A DNA stretch of 64,000 bases from positions 112,314-176,313 of the forward strand of contig JBBHKE010002481.1 of assembly GCA_037447655.1 (NCBI GenBank). The letters are read 5' to 3'. This document shows positions 45,299-57,689 of the stretch, one piece after another. How positions within the stretch are numbered: the first letter of the stretch is position 1; every line of letters begins with the position of its first letter. The DNA comes from Zygnema cylindricum (Eukaryota > Streptophyta > Zygnematophyceae > Zygnematales > Zygnemataceae). Under the pieces are notes generated by a model. The model saw nothing but the letters and a program-made list of their open reading frames with translations. It was not told the DNA's origin and did not search any database. The translations under genes and the position numbers were made by a program.

Positions 45299-46794
45299 GG
45301 GTACGTCCCCATGTAAGCGATACTTTGAAAAAATACTTTGGACTGTAGTGAAGTGTTCCGTACTACTTTGAAAAGCGTCCCTATGTGCGAAAATGAAATC
45401 GGAACTTTTACATGTGACGGTTGTAGACGTGGGTACAACTTTGTGACGGTTGACGACGACTACGAAATTGGTGACGCCAACAAAAATAGCGATAGTTGTA
45501 GACGTTTACATTTTTGTAATTTTGTGACATGGCAGATGTTTAGGGTTTTGTAACATTGTGACATCACACTCACTTGTGACGTCACAGATTCAAGAACTTT
45601 CGGCCATGCACTCGTTGTTTAATTCATGTGAATTATATTTAAAACTAAATTCATGTTTCTCTCCTTGTGGTGATCAGGTGAATTTATCAAAAATTTGGTG
45701 GAATGTATAAATAAAAGACACGTGATTGTTAATAACGACAATAGGAGAAGGTTAGCTTTCGCGGAGCATGTTAAATATGCTGACGTTTCTTCTGTAAGTC
45801 AACCACCCAATGACTTTGATGGTCAGGCTAACGGGTGGGCAAAAAAATGTCACCAGTGCCGATATTTACAAATCAAAATGAGAGTTACCCAATAACAAAT
45901 TTACTCCAAAAGTCTAAGGTTTGTTTCTTCATGTTCAATCTTTCTTCACCCTAAACAAAAATTTCCTTTCGGTTTAAAATTTTTGTTTTCTCAAACTCAT
46001 ATTTCATTCTCGTTATTTGGTTCCCTCTTCTCTATTTTACTTTCCAAGTGTATGATATCGAATTGGAAGGAAAAGAAAAATGTATGAAATGATGGAACAA
46101 TATAAGTGTTTCCTTTCAATAGTTTAGGGAGTCCAAGACGTATGATCGCGGATGACGACCAAAAATTATGTTTTTCAACAATTGTGGCGCCATAAAAATA
46201 TACATAAAGGTAGTCAAAAAAAGTATTTTTCAAATATCTTTCATTTCATACCAGTTTTGTCGTGCCTCATTCTAAAAAGTGTGAGATAAAAGTGATAGTG
46301 TGAGAGGGAGAGGGGAGAGGCGACGACGATGCAAAATTCTACCGAAGACCCATGAATGAAATTGGAGGTCCGAGACCCCTGCAGTTTTTTTTTCCATACA
46401 TCCTCGTCTTTTCCGTACATGCATGTGATGGACAGGGAGAAAAATAACGAGTACTCTCCCTCGTCCTAAATTTTTTCCAATCGTGTGGTGCGTGCATGGG
46501 TCATTTTTCATTCGTTAGTTGAGCGGTACTTTCCCTGAAATCAAGTCGTGAGGTGATTTGTGATGAAGTTTTTTGACGGGCTGGATTCTCTTGCCCAGGG
46601 GTCAAAAAAAAGAAAACGCCAAAATGTGTTCACACGACGACAAACATGAAGTACATTCGAAATATCGACTTGAAGTTTGCTGTACTTTTAAAAAATTGAT
46701 TTTTTTGTACAGCTAAAGTTTTTCTCATACGGAACTACGTTTTCGATCAAGACGACAGATTAAAGTCGATACTTTAATACATGGGGACGTACCC
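45299..46794. mobile_element. Fold-back DNA element (1496 bp), complete copy
   Basis: Perfect 17-bp termini (GGGTACGTCCCCATGTA and inverse) are flanked by TTA direct repeats at 45296-45298 and 46795-46797. TTA target duplication fits the PIF/Harbinger group. The arms contain GTGACGTCACA-type palindromes and a GTTTAGGGTTTTGT block shared with other copies. A central block (about 46230-46500) is shared with 2300-2540, 47070-47290 (inverted) and 59350-59560. No transposase. Confidence 0.75.
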
Positions 46795-47023
46795 TTATGT
46801 TGTACTAGCTCGTCTGCAGTGGATCCTATCTTTTATTGCAAAGTGAACCAATCGTTCAGGTCCAATGTGTGGCGAGTGTCCTCGTGGAGAAAAGTTGAAG
46901 ACACCATCCAAACACCGTATAGAATGCGTTTGATTTGAAAACCACAAGTAGCAGAGTCAAAGTTGTCGCCCAAAAGTTTGGATAATTTTGACGCATCTAC
47001 GTTAAACATGTTTTATAAAATAA

Positions 47024-47580
47024 GGGTACGTCCCTATGTATTAAAGTATCTATTTTTCATTGGAAAATTGTAGGACGAGGAAGAGTCCTCGCTATTTTTC
47101 TTTGTGACTGTCACGCGCATGTACGGAAAAAAAATTGCAGGGTCTCGGACCTCCACTTTCATTCATGGGGTCCTTTGCAAAATTTTGTGCCGTCGTCGCC
47201 TCTCCCCTCTTCCTCGCACACTATCGCTTTTATCTCACACTTTTTAGAATGAGAGACGACAATATTGGCATAAAATGAAAGATCTATTAAAAATATTATT
47301 TTTGACAATTTAATGGCAAGTCGAGCGAGAAAAGTAGAATAAACGAAATCGGAAAACCATGGCAGAAAAATATTGAATCAGTGACGTCGACGTTTTTTGA
47401 AAGACTTTCTTGTTTTTTATTTGTTTCTGTGATTTTAACGTTATAAAAATGCCACGTTGGTTCGATCCTTGCGATTTGGCAAAATGCCCCTTTTGTACAA
47501 AATGCCACGTTGAACGATTCAATATAGACGTTGACGATCTTTCTGGCCTCCACGACAATTTCTGCTTGCGGGTGTAAATG
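47024..47580. mobile_element. Fold-back DNA element, left part (truncated)
   Basis: It starts TAA-GGGTACGTCCCTATGTA. It then carries, in inverted orientation, the central block also found in the 45.3-kb copy (TCTCCCCTCTTCCTCGCACA, TTTATCTCACACTTTTTAGAA). The LTR retrotransposon begins at 47581, so this copy was interrupted by that insertion or was already partial. Confidence 0.6.
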
Positions 47581-48547
47581 TGTAACAGTAATAGCGGATC
47601 GAACTTGTTTATAAATGGGTATTTAGGTGTTATGATTATAGAGTACTAAAATTGGTAGACGTCCGCGAAAGAATCACGCTATTTGGAGTTATATTTTAAA
47701 AGTTATAGCGATGGGTGTATTTAGGTGATAGCGTGGGGTCTAAATAACAAGTGGGTATCATTGAAACGGGTTAAGGGTCAAATTAGTACCGAAATTACGC
47801 GCGTACGTTTCATAAAGTTCTAATGAAACGTTTAGTATGCACGGTGCTTCGTTTCGTACAAATTTTAGTACGAAACGTCACTTTCACTTAAGGGAATTTC
47901 GTAGGAAGTTTCGCGTGCGAAATTTGTTACGCACGCTCGTGCGAAGTCGCGTTTGGTTTGGCGCGCAATTTTGCACGTAAATGTTACGTAGTGAAACGTA
48001 ACGTTTGATTGGTTAGTAAAGCGCTAAGTAGTTAGTAAGAGATTTCGCACGTTTTTGCATTGGTCAGTCTGAGTCTTTGCTGATCAATGATTGGCCCAGG
48101 TAAAAGCCTGTTAAAACGGAGCGTTGACTCTGGCCTGGCGAGTCCAGGGCGATGATGGATAAATAGTGAAGTGTAAGAGGAGAGTAGACATCTTTTCCTT
48201 TGGAGAAGTTTGTGGAAATTCCAGCTGATCTTGGTCCTGAGCGATTAATACCAAATTGGAGAAAAGGCGTTTTTGCATTGAAATCTCTTACTAACTAAAT
48301 AGTGTTTTAGTAGTTAAGAGATAGAATTATTAAGAGTGGAGAGTAGAGGAAACACTTTAAATTGAAGGGTTGAGCCACGAGGGCAAGAGACCAAGCTAAT
48401 GTTATGTGGACAGAAGCTTCTTCTAATTTAAAGTTATCCTTATGTGAGTGTTTTCCAATGTGGATGTGTATTTTCCAATGTGTGGAATGTGTGGTTGGAA
48501 TTGTTTGTAGTAATGGGATTTTCTGAGAGGTAGGAGATCCTGTTACA
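47581..48547 (+). repeat. 5' LTR of chromovirus
   Basis: 967 bp, with TG...CA ends and terminal TGTAACA/TGTTACA inverted repeats. It is about 99% identical to the 3' LTR. Confidence 0.95.
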
Positions 48548-48549
48548 TA

Positions 48550-48561
48550 TGGTATCAAAGC
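48550..48561 (+). other. Primer-binding site (initiator tRNA-Met)
   Basis: TGGTATCAAAGC lies 2 bp after the 5' LTR. It differs at one base from TGGTATCAGAGC, the usual plant LTR-element site for tRNA-iMet. Confidence 0.9.
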
Positions 48562-49327
48562 TTTGGTTAGAAACCAAGGAGAAGTTTGCTCTCCCGAAAA
48601 TCGATTGCCGTGACCGGTGAGGGTGCTCTGACCTGTGTCTGTGGAACCACAATGTGAAGTGGTAGGGGATTGGAGGGAAACTAAGTGACCACACTGCCAG
48701 CGGCCGCTGGTTAGATGTGGGGCGTGCTTAGGTCCTAAGGACTAAGGCGGGGTGGGCAGTGTAGCCACCGCTGAAGCTCACTCCAATTACCTAGAGGCCA
48801 AACAAACTTGCCTTCTCCTAGCAATGATTCATGTGTAGAGGGAGGGCTTGAAGCCATGAAGGGTGAGGATGTGAGGATTATAGAACAAAAGATCCTGATG
48901 TAGTGGGAAGTGGGAAATTTGCTAATGGAGGAGAAGGAAAGTGGAGTACTTTACTTCTTCAGGAGCAAAAGAGTCCAGAAATGACTCAAAACTTTTCAAA
49001 CCCTAAATTGTTACCTTTGATTGATTTCAATTTTGCTGTTGCAAAATTTATGGTTAAATCTTACCTTTGATAGCTTTCAATTTTTGCTATTGCAAAATTT
49101 GTGGGGAAATTCTTACATTTCTGTTTCAATGTTGAGAAATTGAAAATTTGAATTTGTACTAACTTATTGTCAATGTCTTTTTAATTTCTCAGATCTCGAT
49201 CTTTTCAAAGGATTTGTTAAGGAGAAGAAGTTTTGGATTGGAGCAATCTAAGGACTTCAAACCTGCAGCAAATTTCTTTGGGAAATTATACTCTATCTTT
49301 CCTTTTGCTTGATTTAATTGTGTAATA

Positions 49328-50621
49328 ATGGCAAATTCTGCATGGAAACGTGAAATGGAGAATGCTTTGAATGTGTTGAAGAAGCGAACTGTGAAATTGG
49401 TCAAAAGATTTAATAATCATGTTACCGCTGTGGATGAAACCATTTCCGAATTGAAAAGTGAATTAAAAGTTGTCAAAGAAAATGGAAATGTTTCAAATGA
49501 GAAATTAGATGAACTTATTAACTTAATTCAGACAAAGAATGATATGAATGACCAAAAGGGTGAGAGTAGTAAAAGAAATGCCAGTTTTAGGGAGGATGAT
49601 CATGATAGACCTAAGAAGATAAGGGATCTGAAATTGTCTATTCGTGAGGCACCATCGTTTAATGGTAAGAGGATTGATGAGTTGGATGCTTGGATTTTTC
49701 ATATGGAATATTATTTGGAGTCTAGAAATTGCGATCGTGATGATTACACTTCTTTTGGTGTTAACTATCTGAAAGGCGATGCTCAGATTTGGTATTATAC
49801 TCAGAGAAGGTCTAAATTAATTCCTGATAATGTTGATTGGGAAACTTTTAAAACCGCGATCAAATCGCGTTTCTTGTTTGTCACTTTTAAATCCTGAATG
49901 GAAGAAAAGTGGCTGAATTGTAAGCAGACTGGATCTGTGAAGGATTATATTGTGGAATTTGACTCATCTAGTATTCATGTCATAGGTTTGACTGATGAAA
50001 TGGCTAAATTGCATTTCTTGAACTATTTGAATCCTATACTGAAATCAGAGCTAAAACATCAAAATTTTAATAATTTGAAGGAATTACAAGATAAGTCATT
50101 GGAATTAGAGGATCAGTTGGGGTATAATCGGGAAACTCGACCGCTCACGGGTAATTTAAATGAAGTATCACAGTGGGATGAGAAGGAATTTGTTGAAGAG
50201 GGTCTGAATGCGGGTCTGGTGAATAGGCAAAATATCTTCAGGGGAAATCAAAGGGGTGGACATAGTGTTAATGCAGGAAATAAATTTAACGATAGAGGGG
50301 GGTACATTAAAAGTCCTAAACCAAACATTAATGCTCAGAAGCCTAACCTTACCACCCCCACATGCACTATTTGTCAGAAAAAAAGGTCATAGAGCATTTC
50401 AGTGTGCACAATTGAAAAAGATTAATTGTTATAATTGTGGAGAGGAGGGACATTTTAGTAGAGAGTGCATAAAACCCAAAAAGAAAGTCACTTGTTTCAA
50501 ACGTGGAGGTCCAGATCATTACGCTAAAGACTGTACAGATAAAGGTTCTCTCAAAACAACCGAAGTAAATGAAGGTCTCCAAGAGGATATTGCATTATAC
50601 TTAGCTGAGCAGGAAGCCTAG
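49328..50621 (+). pseudogene. gag: Chromovirus gag (nucleocapsid), interrupted
   Basis: The gene starts at ATG 49328. It carries a retrotransposon gag domain (DELDAWIFHMEYYLESR, YLKGDAQIWYY). An in-frame TGA at 49895-49897 breaks it. The frame continues to an A-run at 50378-50384, where it shifts by one. The CCHC knuckles (CTICQKK before the shift, HRAFQC after it, then CYNCGEEGHFSREC) are therefore split between frames. A third knuckle-like segment has lost a Cys (CFKRGGPDHYAKDC). Gag normally coats the RNA in virus-like particles. Confidence 0.9.
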
Positions 50622-50659
50622 GAGGTGGGAAACGGAAAAGACTAACTGAAAGTCCTCAG

Positions 50660-53600
50660 TTGACTCAACCGGATCCAGAAGTTAAAGAGTTAACTTTGGA
50701 GGGCAAATTAATGAATGGAAAAGTTAGGATAGCTAAATTTATTATGATTCTCACTACACTGCATAGTTTAAAGAATCCTTCTGATAAAATTCTCAACAAC
50801 AGACCTGTGTTAGGACAGTTAAGTAATGATGACACCAGACACAGTTTGATTAGATTCGAGTCATTAGTGGAAGGAAAACCGTTGAAAGTAATGGTTGATT
50901 CAGGTGCCACACATAATTTTATTTCACATAAGTTTGTAGAGGAAAATAAAATTTCTACTGTCATAAGGGAAAAGCCTTTACATGTTCAAGTGGCAAATGG
51001 TAATAGGTCCACATTAGACTTACAAACTGACACGATAGAAGTTGATATCCAAGGTCATAAAATGAAAGTTGTGTGTGAAATAATGAATTTGGGAAGTGAA
51101 GAACTAATTATGGGAAAGCCTTGGTTAACAGAACATAATCCTCAAATTAATTGGGAAATTAACACCTTAAAAGTGAAGTCTGAAAACGGTTGGAAGGTTT
51201 TGCAAGCATTATCTCCTAAGAAATTGCATAGGAATCATATAAATAACATAACCCGATTGGGAGTAGAAGGTTTGATATCTGCTAAACAATTTAAAAAACA
51301 CTTAAAAGATAAAACGAATCATGATTTCTTGTTATTAGTAACTGAGGCAGTTACTGATGAAGGGGGGGGAGAAAACACTAACATTGATGTCATCCCTAAA
51401 TCTGACACCACTAAAACTTTCGAAAAACTAAAATCTGATTTTGTAACTAACATTAATACATCTGATGTTGTTGTTAAGGATTTGATTTTTGAATTTCAAG
51501 ATGTTTTCCCAAGTGATTTACCCTCGGGAAGGCCACCTTCCCGAGATGTAGAACATGTTATTAACCTTGAACCTGGATGTAATCCTCCTGTCACAGGAAT
51601 TTATAAACACAGTTTCTTTGAGCAGGAGGAGTTAAAGAAACAGATCAAAGAACTCCTAGAGAAAGGACATATTCAACCCAACAAATCACCGTACGGAGCA
51701 CCAGTTCTTTTCGTCAAAAAGAAGGACGGAACGTTGAGAATGTGTGTCGATTATCGTAGTATGAACAAGATTACGGTGAAGGATAGGTATCCGTGACCTT
51801 TAATTTCTGATTTGATAGATCGTTTAAAAGGTGCTAAAGTATTTTCGTTGATTGACCTGCGTAGTGGCTTTAATCAGGTGCCAATTAGAATTGAGGATGT
51901 TGATAAAACTGCTTTCAGGACTAGGGTGGGTCATTTTGAATGGATAGTGATGCCATTCGGCTTAACGAATGCTCCGCCTACTTACCAAAGATTAATGAAC
52001 CAAACTTTTTCGGATTACATAGATGAGTTTGTTCAGGTGTTTATTGATGATATTCTAATTTACACTGAATCTAGAGAACAACATGTAATTCATTTAAGAA
52101 AAGTGTTAGAAAGGTTAAAAGAAAGAAAATTATACGGAAAATTGTCAAAATCTAGCTTTCTTAAAAGTGAACAATTATTTTTGGGACATATAGTTAGTGG
52201 GGAAGGTGTTAAAACAGATCCATCCAAAATCACAGCAATCCAAAATTGGAAGCAACCTACTAATGTCACGGAAGTTAGATCATTTTTGGGATTGGCCACT
52301 TACTACATGAAATTTATAAAGAACTTCAGTATGATCGCTGCACCTTTGACGGATTTACTTCGGGAAAATGAGACGTTTGTGTGGGGAGCTGATGAAGAGA
52401 GAGCATTCGAGGAACTAAAAGGGAAGTTGACCTCTGCTCCTACACTGGTGTATCCTAACCCTGCTGGAGAATTTGAAGATCTGATCACTACAAATGCTTC
52501 TGACAAAGGTCTAGGTGCAGTCATAAGTCAAAAAGTCGGCAAACACTTTCATCCTATTGCTTTTGAGTCCAGAAAATTCAATGATGCTGAAAAGAACTAT
52601 ACAGCACAGGAAAAAGAATTACTTGCGATTGTACATGCATTGGTGAAATGGCGATGTTATTTGCATAATAAAGAATTTATAGTTCACTGTGATAATAAAG
52701 CACTTTCTTATTTACAGAGATTAAGTGATGCACAGATTATGACTGGCAGACAGGTTAGGTGGATGCAAAAATTAGCATATTTCAAATTTAATGTCAAACA
52801 TATTCCTGGGAAGACAAATGTAGTTGCAGATCCTTTAAGTAGATGTTTTGAAATAAGTGTTATGGTTCAGGATGAATTGTATTTAGATACAGTTAGATAT
52901 GGTTATGATAAAGATCCTTATTTTGTTGTGATTTGCAAGAATATTTTGGGAGGGAATTCTGACCCACTGAATGAGAGGCATGTCAAAAACTTTAGAATAG
53001 AAGATGGTTTACTGTATTTGCGAACAGGGGATAGGTTATGCATTCCTGAAATGGGAGACTTGAGAAAACAACTTTTACAGGAAGCCCATGAGCATTTAGG
53101 ACATCTTGGTCGAGATAAAACTCTTAGTCGGTTGCAGAGTAGATTGTTTTGGCCAGGGATAGCAAAGGAGGTGTCGAAACACGTGGAAAGTTGTGTCCCT
53201 TGCCAACAGAGTAAACCTAGTAACCAGAAACCTAGAGGTCTCTTAAAACCTTTAGATATCCCCGAAAGACCATGGGAATCTGTCAGTATGGATTTTATTG
53301 TCAGGTTACTAGCTACATCTAGAAGAAATGACAGTATCATGGTCATAGTCGATAGGTTCAGTAAAATGGCAATCTTTATCCCTTGCAAAACTACTCATTC
53401 AGTTGTAGATATTGCAAAGTTATATTTTGACAACGTGGTCAGACATCATGGAGTTCCCCTGTCTATAGTCAGTGATAGGGATTCTAAATTTATATCTGCA
53501 TTTTGGAAAGAATTGCAGCAAAATTTAGGCACTGAATTGAAAATGAGTACCGCTTATCATCCTCAGACAGATGGACAGACAGAAAGAATGAACCGTACAC

Positions 53601-54346
53601 TAGAGGAAATGCTTAGGACTGTTTGCAGTGGAGTTCAGAACACATGGGAATCTAAACTGCCATTAATGGAATTTGCATACAATTCATGTAAACATGCTAG
53701 TACAGGATTCTCACCATTTGAAGTTGCATACGGATACCAACCTAGAGAAGCATTAGACTTAATAACAGGGGTCACTCAAAAGAATAGAGGTTCAGGAACA
53801 GGGTTTTGGGGATACATTCAAACAGTTTGGAAAACTGTCCGGGATGCATTAGTGGAGGCACAAAAGAGGCAAGAATTAAATGCTAACCGCAAACGGGGTG
53901 ATTGGGTGTTACGCACAGGCGACAAGGTTTGGCTTTCTACAACTCATTACAGGTGCAAGATCGAGGGACAATCGGATCCTATGGGAAAATTTGCTCCTAA
54001 ATACATTGGACCATTTACTGTAACCAAGATGATATCGTCAGTTGCTGCCAAATTGGACTTGCCGCCTTCAACAAAGATTCATCCAGTGATACACATCAGC
54101 CAATTGAAACCAGTAAATCTTCGCCCAACTGAAGGAGAATTGGAATTGGATCCCTCAATAATTATAGAACTTGAAGTTCACAAATGGGTAATAGATTGGG
54201 TTGGTCAACGGTTCAAGGTCGATGATACTATATTCTGGCAAGTGCATTATCTAGGAAGGCCTGAGGATGAGTTGGCTTTAGAGGATAAAAATTCTGAGTT
54301 TTTACAGAGGTACTGGAGGGATAATAATATAGAAGTCCCGTCTTGA
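50660..54346 (+). pseudogene. pol: Chromovirus pol: PR-RT-RNase H-integrase-chromodomain
   Basis: In one frame from about 50660, interrupted by a TGA at 51794-51796. The protease has VDSGATHNF. The reverse transcriptase has DLRSGFNQV, VMPFGLTNAP and the FIDDILIY active site (YxDD variant with both Asp kept). RNase H has NASDKGLGAV where the first catalytic Asp is usually present (Asn here). Integrase has the HHCC finger (HEHLGHLGRDK, CVPCQQSK), the D,D,E core (MDFIVRL, VSDRDSKF, ERMNRTLEE) and a GPF motif (KYIGPFTVTK). The last 60 residues (VDWVGQRF-like to ELALEDKNSEFLQRYW) resemble a chromodomain, which guides insertion into heterochromatin. Confidence 0.93.
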
Positions 54347-54379
54347 TAATTAAAGGTGTTTTAACTGAGGTCAGTTAAA

Positions 54380-54395
54380 AATAAAGAGGGGATGA
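54380..54395 (+). other. Polypurine tract
   Basis: AATAAAGAGGGGATGA lies immediately before the 3' LTR and is the plus-strand primer site for reverse transcription. Confidence 0.75.
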
Positions 54396-55362
54396 TGTAA
54401 CACTAATAGCGGATCGAACTTGTTTATAAATGGGTATTTAGGTGTTATGATTATAGAGTACTAAAATTGGTAGACGTCTGCGAAAGAATCACGCTATTTG
54501 GAGTTGTATTTTAAAAGTTATAGCGATGGGTGTATTTGGGTGACAGCGTGGGGTCTAAATAACAAGTGGGTATCATTGAAACGGGTTAAGGGTCAAATTA
54601 GTACCGAAATTACGCGCGTACGTTTCATAAAGTTCTAATGAAACGTTTAGTATGCACGGTGCTTCGTTTCGTACAAATTTTAGTACGAAACGTCACTTTC
54701 ACTTAAGGGAATTTCGTAGGAAGTTTCGCGTGCGAAATTTGTTACGCACGCTCGTGCGAAGTCGCGTTTGGTTTGGCGCGCAATTTTGCACGTAAATGTT
54801 ACGTAGTGAAACGTAACGTTTGATTGGTTAGTAAAGCGCTAAGTAGTTAGTAAGAGATTTCGCACGTTTTTGCATTGGTCAGTCTGAGTCTTTGCTGATC
54901 AATGATTGGCCCAGGTAAAAGCCTGTTAAAACGGAGCGTTGACTCTGGCCTGGCGAGTCCAAGGCGATGATGGATAAATAGTGAAGTGTAAGAGGAGAGT
55001 AGACATCTTTTCCTTCGGAGAAGTTTGTGGAAATTCCAGCTGATCTTGGTCCTGAGCGATTAATACCAAATTGGAGAAAAGGCATTTTTGCATTGAAATC
55101 TCTTACTAACTAAATAGTGTTTTAGTAGTTAAGAGATAGAATTATTAAGAGTGGAGAGTAGAGGAAACACTTTAAATTGAAGGGTTGAGCCACAAGGGCA
55201 AGAGACCAAGCTAATGTTATGTGGACAGAAGCTTCTTCTAATTTAAAGTTATCCTTATGTGAGTGTTTTCCAATGTGGATGTGTATTTTCCAATGTGTGG
55301 AATGTGTGGTTGGAATTGTTTGTAGTAATGGGATTTCCTGAGAGGTAGGAGATCCTGTTACA
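54396..55362 (+). repeat. 3' LTR of chromovirus
   Basis: 967 bp, same ends as the 5' LTR, about 99% identical. It is followed by AAATG, the target duplication. Confidence 0.95.
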
Positions 55363-55367
55363 AAATG

Positions 55368-56829
55368 GAACATGCAGATTTGTCTACATCAACGGCTGTG
55401 CGCTATCTTTCTTCCTTGTCAGGCGTGCCGGACGTGTCATGACAGTGAGCATGTTTTGATTTTGTCCACGAGTAATTCTGCCGTTTTTATTTTGCTGTTT
55501 TGGACATTCGGGGTGAATCCAGGACTGGTGTGTAATAATGAGAGACAGATAAATCTCGATAGAAAATTAAATTCGAAATAAAATACTGATTTTTTTTGCG
55601 TAAAAAATATAATAGTTAGATTTTACAGTGGATTGCGCACGTTTAAAGTATCCTGCAGCGTGAAAAACAAATCATGGTACTCTACAGCGTTGTGATGTGA
55701 TACAGTTGCGTGGTTCACAAATTGAAAAAATGGAAAACGATGTCATAAATTTTGGGATCCGTACGCTAAATTTCATAAAATGACAAAAAACGCTGCGATG
55801 ATAGTTAGGGCGGTTGGTTTCGACCATTTTCGAGCGTAGCGGCGGAAAAAAGATGCATTTCTATACGTCAAAACTCGACAGCTGCGTAAAGCAAACGACA
55901 ACTGCCGTCCGCCATCAGACATCATGTTCGGAATGCATTTTTCCATTTTTGAATTTTTTTGAAAACGAAGCCCACAGACGTGAACTGTACAAGAATTCAT
56001 TACGTCGCAAACTTATAAACAAACTAGGAATCAATCAGATAAGAAAACACATAATGTCAAAAAAAAAAACATCGATGGAAAAAAAGGGTTACCTTTTTCC
56101 CACTCAGTGCTGGTATTGCTCCTCTCTTCCTCTTTTACTTTACTGAAAAGCAAATCGTTTTTGGATCCTGATTTTTACTTAGTTGCATATTTGTACTTTC
56201 GATTCCCTGAAGGAATCTTCCTTTTCAATACTATTCATGGTCAGTAGTTAACATCAATTTTCCATTATTTCTCTAAGTCTTGGTGGTCTCTTTTTATCTC
56301 GGTTCGCATGTAAAGCTGAGTAAAGCTTACATAACAAATAGTATGACTGTGATTTTGGTTTTTTTTTCACCAGTTAGATGTGGTAAGAAGAGAAAGGAAA
56401 AATGACACACTAAAAAAGGAAAGAGTTTTCATAGCGTTTCAGTGTGGCTTTGTTGGCTAAATTTTGACTAAGTTATGTTGGGTTCTTTGTTTTATTTTTG
56501 AGATAAGGGAACACACCAAATTAGGTGTGGTAAAAAACCCTGTAGTATTGCAACTCTTTATTAATGGTTAGTATTGCACGAACTAAAAATGTGCTAATAC
56601 TAATTATACAGACAAATAACTGTACTGGTACAGATATTAGTTGTACAGACTAATTACTGTGTCTGAACTAGTTATACATACTAATAACTGTTATAATTAA
56701 ACAGACTAATAACTGTACTTATACTCATTATAGACTAATTATTGTAGTAATTGCAATTATGTGGTCTCCATTGACCCACAGAATGGGCAGCCTATGAAAA
56801 GCCTCTAGGATAATATTTTCCCTATTCAC
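55368..56829. other. Intergenic DNA with degenerate AACTG-rich repeats
   Basis: No gene is supported. From about 56590 to 56755 a degenerate ~40-bp unit (CAGACTAATAACTGTAC) recurs four or more times. Confidence 0.5.
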
Positions 56830-57632
56830 TTTCCCACAGGCACACAAATATTCTGACCACCCTCACCCTTGTGAGGACCCGACTCCCTTGAGCCAAACGC
56901 AAAAAAAAATCATTGAATTTGCTCCCTTGAGCAGTAAGTTATGGCTTGTCAAAGATGACCTTTACAGTTACAAGCTCTTTTAGAGAGAGGTACCTAAATT
57001 TTACTAAGTCCTAGTCTATCTACTCAAGTCTACCTACTGCTAAAACCTAGTCCAATAGGAACACTGTATAGTAAAAAAAAGTTCAATAGCCGATGTACTT
57101 TTTGTACGGCTATTGTACGACATGGCCTTCAAGAAGACGCCTATCAAATCAAGAGCCATGGTTTCTCCTCCCATCTTCCCCGGTATCTAATAATGTAGCG
57201 CCACGTGGCATCGCGTGACGCTATCTTGAAAGGCCGCCAAAAACTCATTTCGGGTGGCGGCTGCAACGACGGCCGTCTGATCAATTAAATTTACATGGTT
57301 CGGATTTGCGTATGTGCATTAATTGTTTCACATGCGCCTCTTCGTCATATTGGTATGTTTCAACCAACTTGTTAAACAATAAATTTTTATGAAACCTCAT
57401 AAGTGTATCGTTTTATCAATGCCTTAATGGTTAAGGCGCACGGCTTTACCAAGCCCGCAGGCCGTAGGTTCAAATCTTGTTTGAGACACCCATTTTAGTA
57501 AAATGCTCTCAACTCCAATCTGCCACTTTCTAAATAAGGCGATAGCCATGGCGTGTCTTTGATCCTCTCTCTCTCTCTCTTTAGAGTCTAACTAAAATAG
57601 AGGAGTGAGCTATCAATTACCTCTTTTCAACA
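56830..57632 (+). repeat. Composite repeat with tRNA-like module (copy 2), possible copia LTR
   Basis: It shares landmarks, in order, with 3.0-3.86 kb: TGAGTCC-like start, CTTTTTGTACGGCTATTGTAC, AAAGGCCGCCAAAAAC and ACGGCCGTCTGATC, then a tRNA-like segment at about 57420-57492 (ATGGTTAAGGCGC and GGTTCAAATCT). Its end at 57632 reads TGTTGAAAAG on the minus strand, right after a purine tract and the copia fragment, as expected for the start of a copia 3' LTR. Confidence 0.5.
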
Positions 57633-57689
57633 CTCCCTTTAATTTCTAGTCACTCATCAATTTTAATTTGCAATTTTCCCTACAATAAA

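Larger units (their letters stand above)
47581..55362 (+). mobile_element. Ty3/gypsy chromovirus-type LTR retrotransposon
   Basis: A complete structure is present. Two 967-bp LTRs run TGTAACA...TGTTACA and a 5-bp target duplication AAATG lies at 47576-47580 and 55363-55367. A primer-binding site complements initiator tRNA-Met. Gag with zinc knuckles and Pol follow in the order protease, reverse transcriptase, RNase H, integrase, then a chromodomain-like tail; this order defines Ty3 chromoviruses. By eye I count about ten LTR-LTR differences, nearly all transitions, so the insertion is young. Coding breaks listed separately make it non-autonomous. Confidence 0.95.

Noticed and set aside
55814-56146. 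110-codon plus-strand frame rich in Lys and Arg
   Set aside because: No recognisable motif and repeat-like surroundings.
57420-57492. Functional tRNA gene
   Set aside because: The Pol III boxes are present but the acceptor ends do not pair, and the segment is part of a repeated composite.
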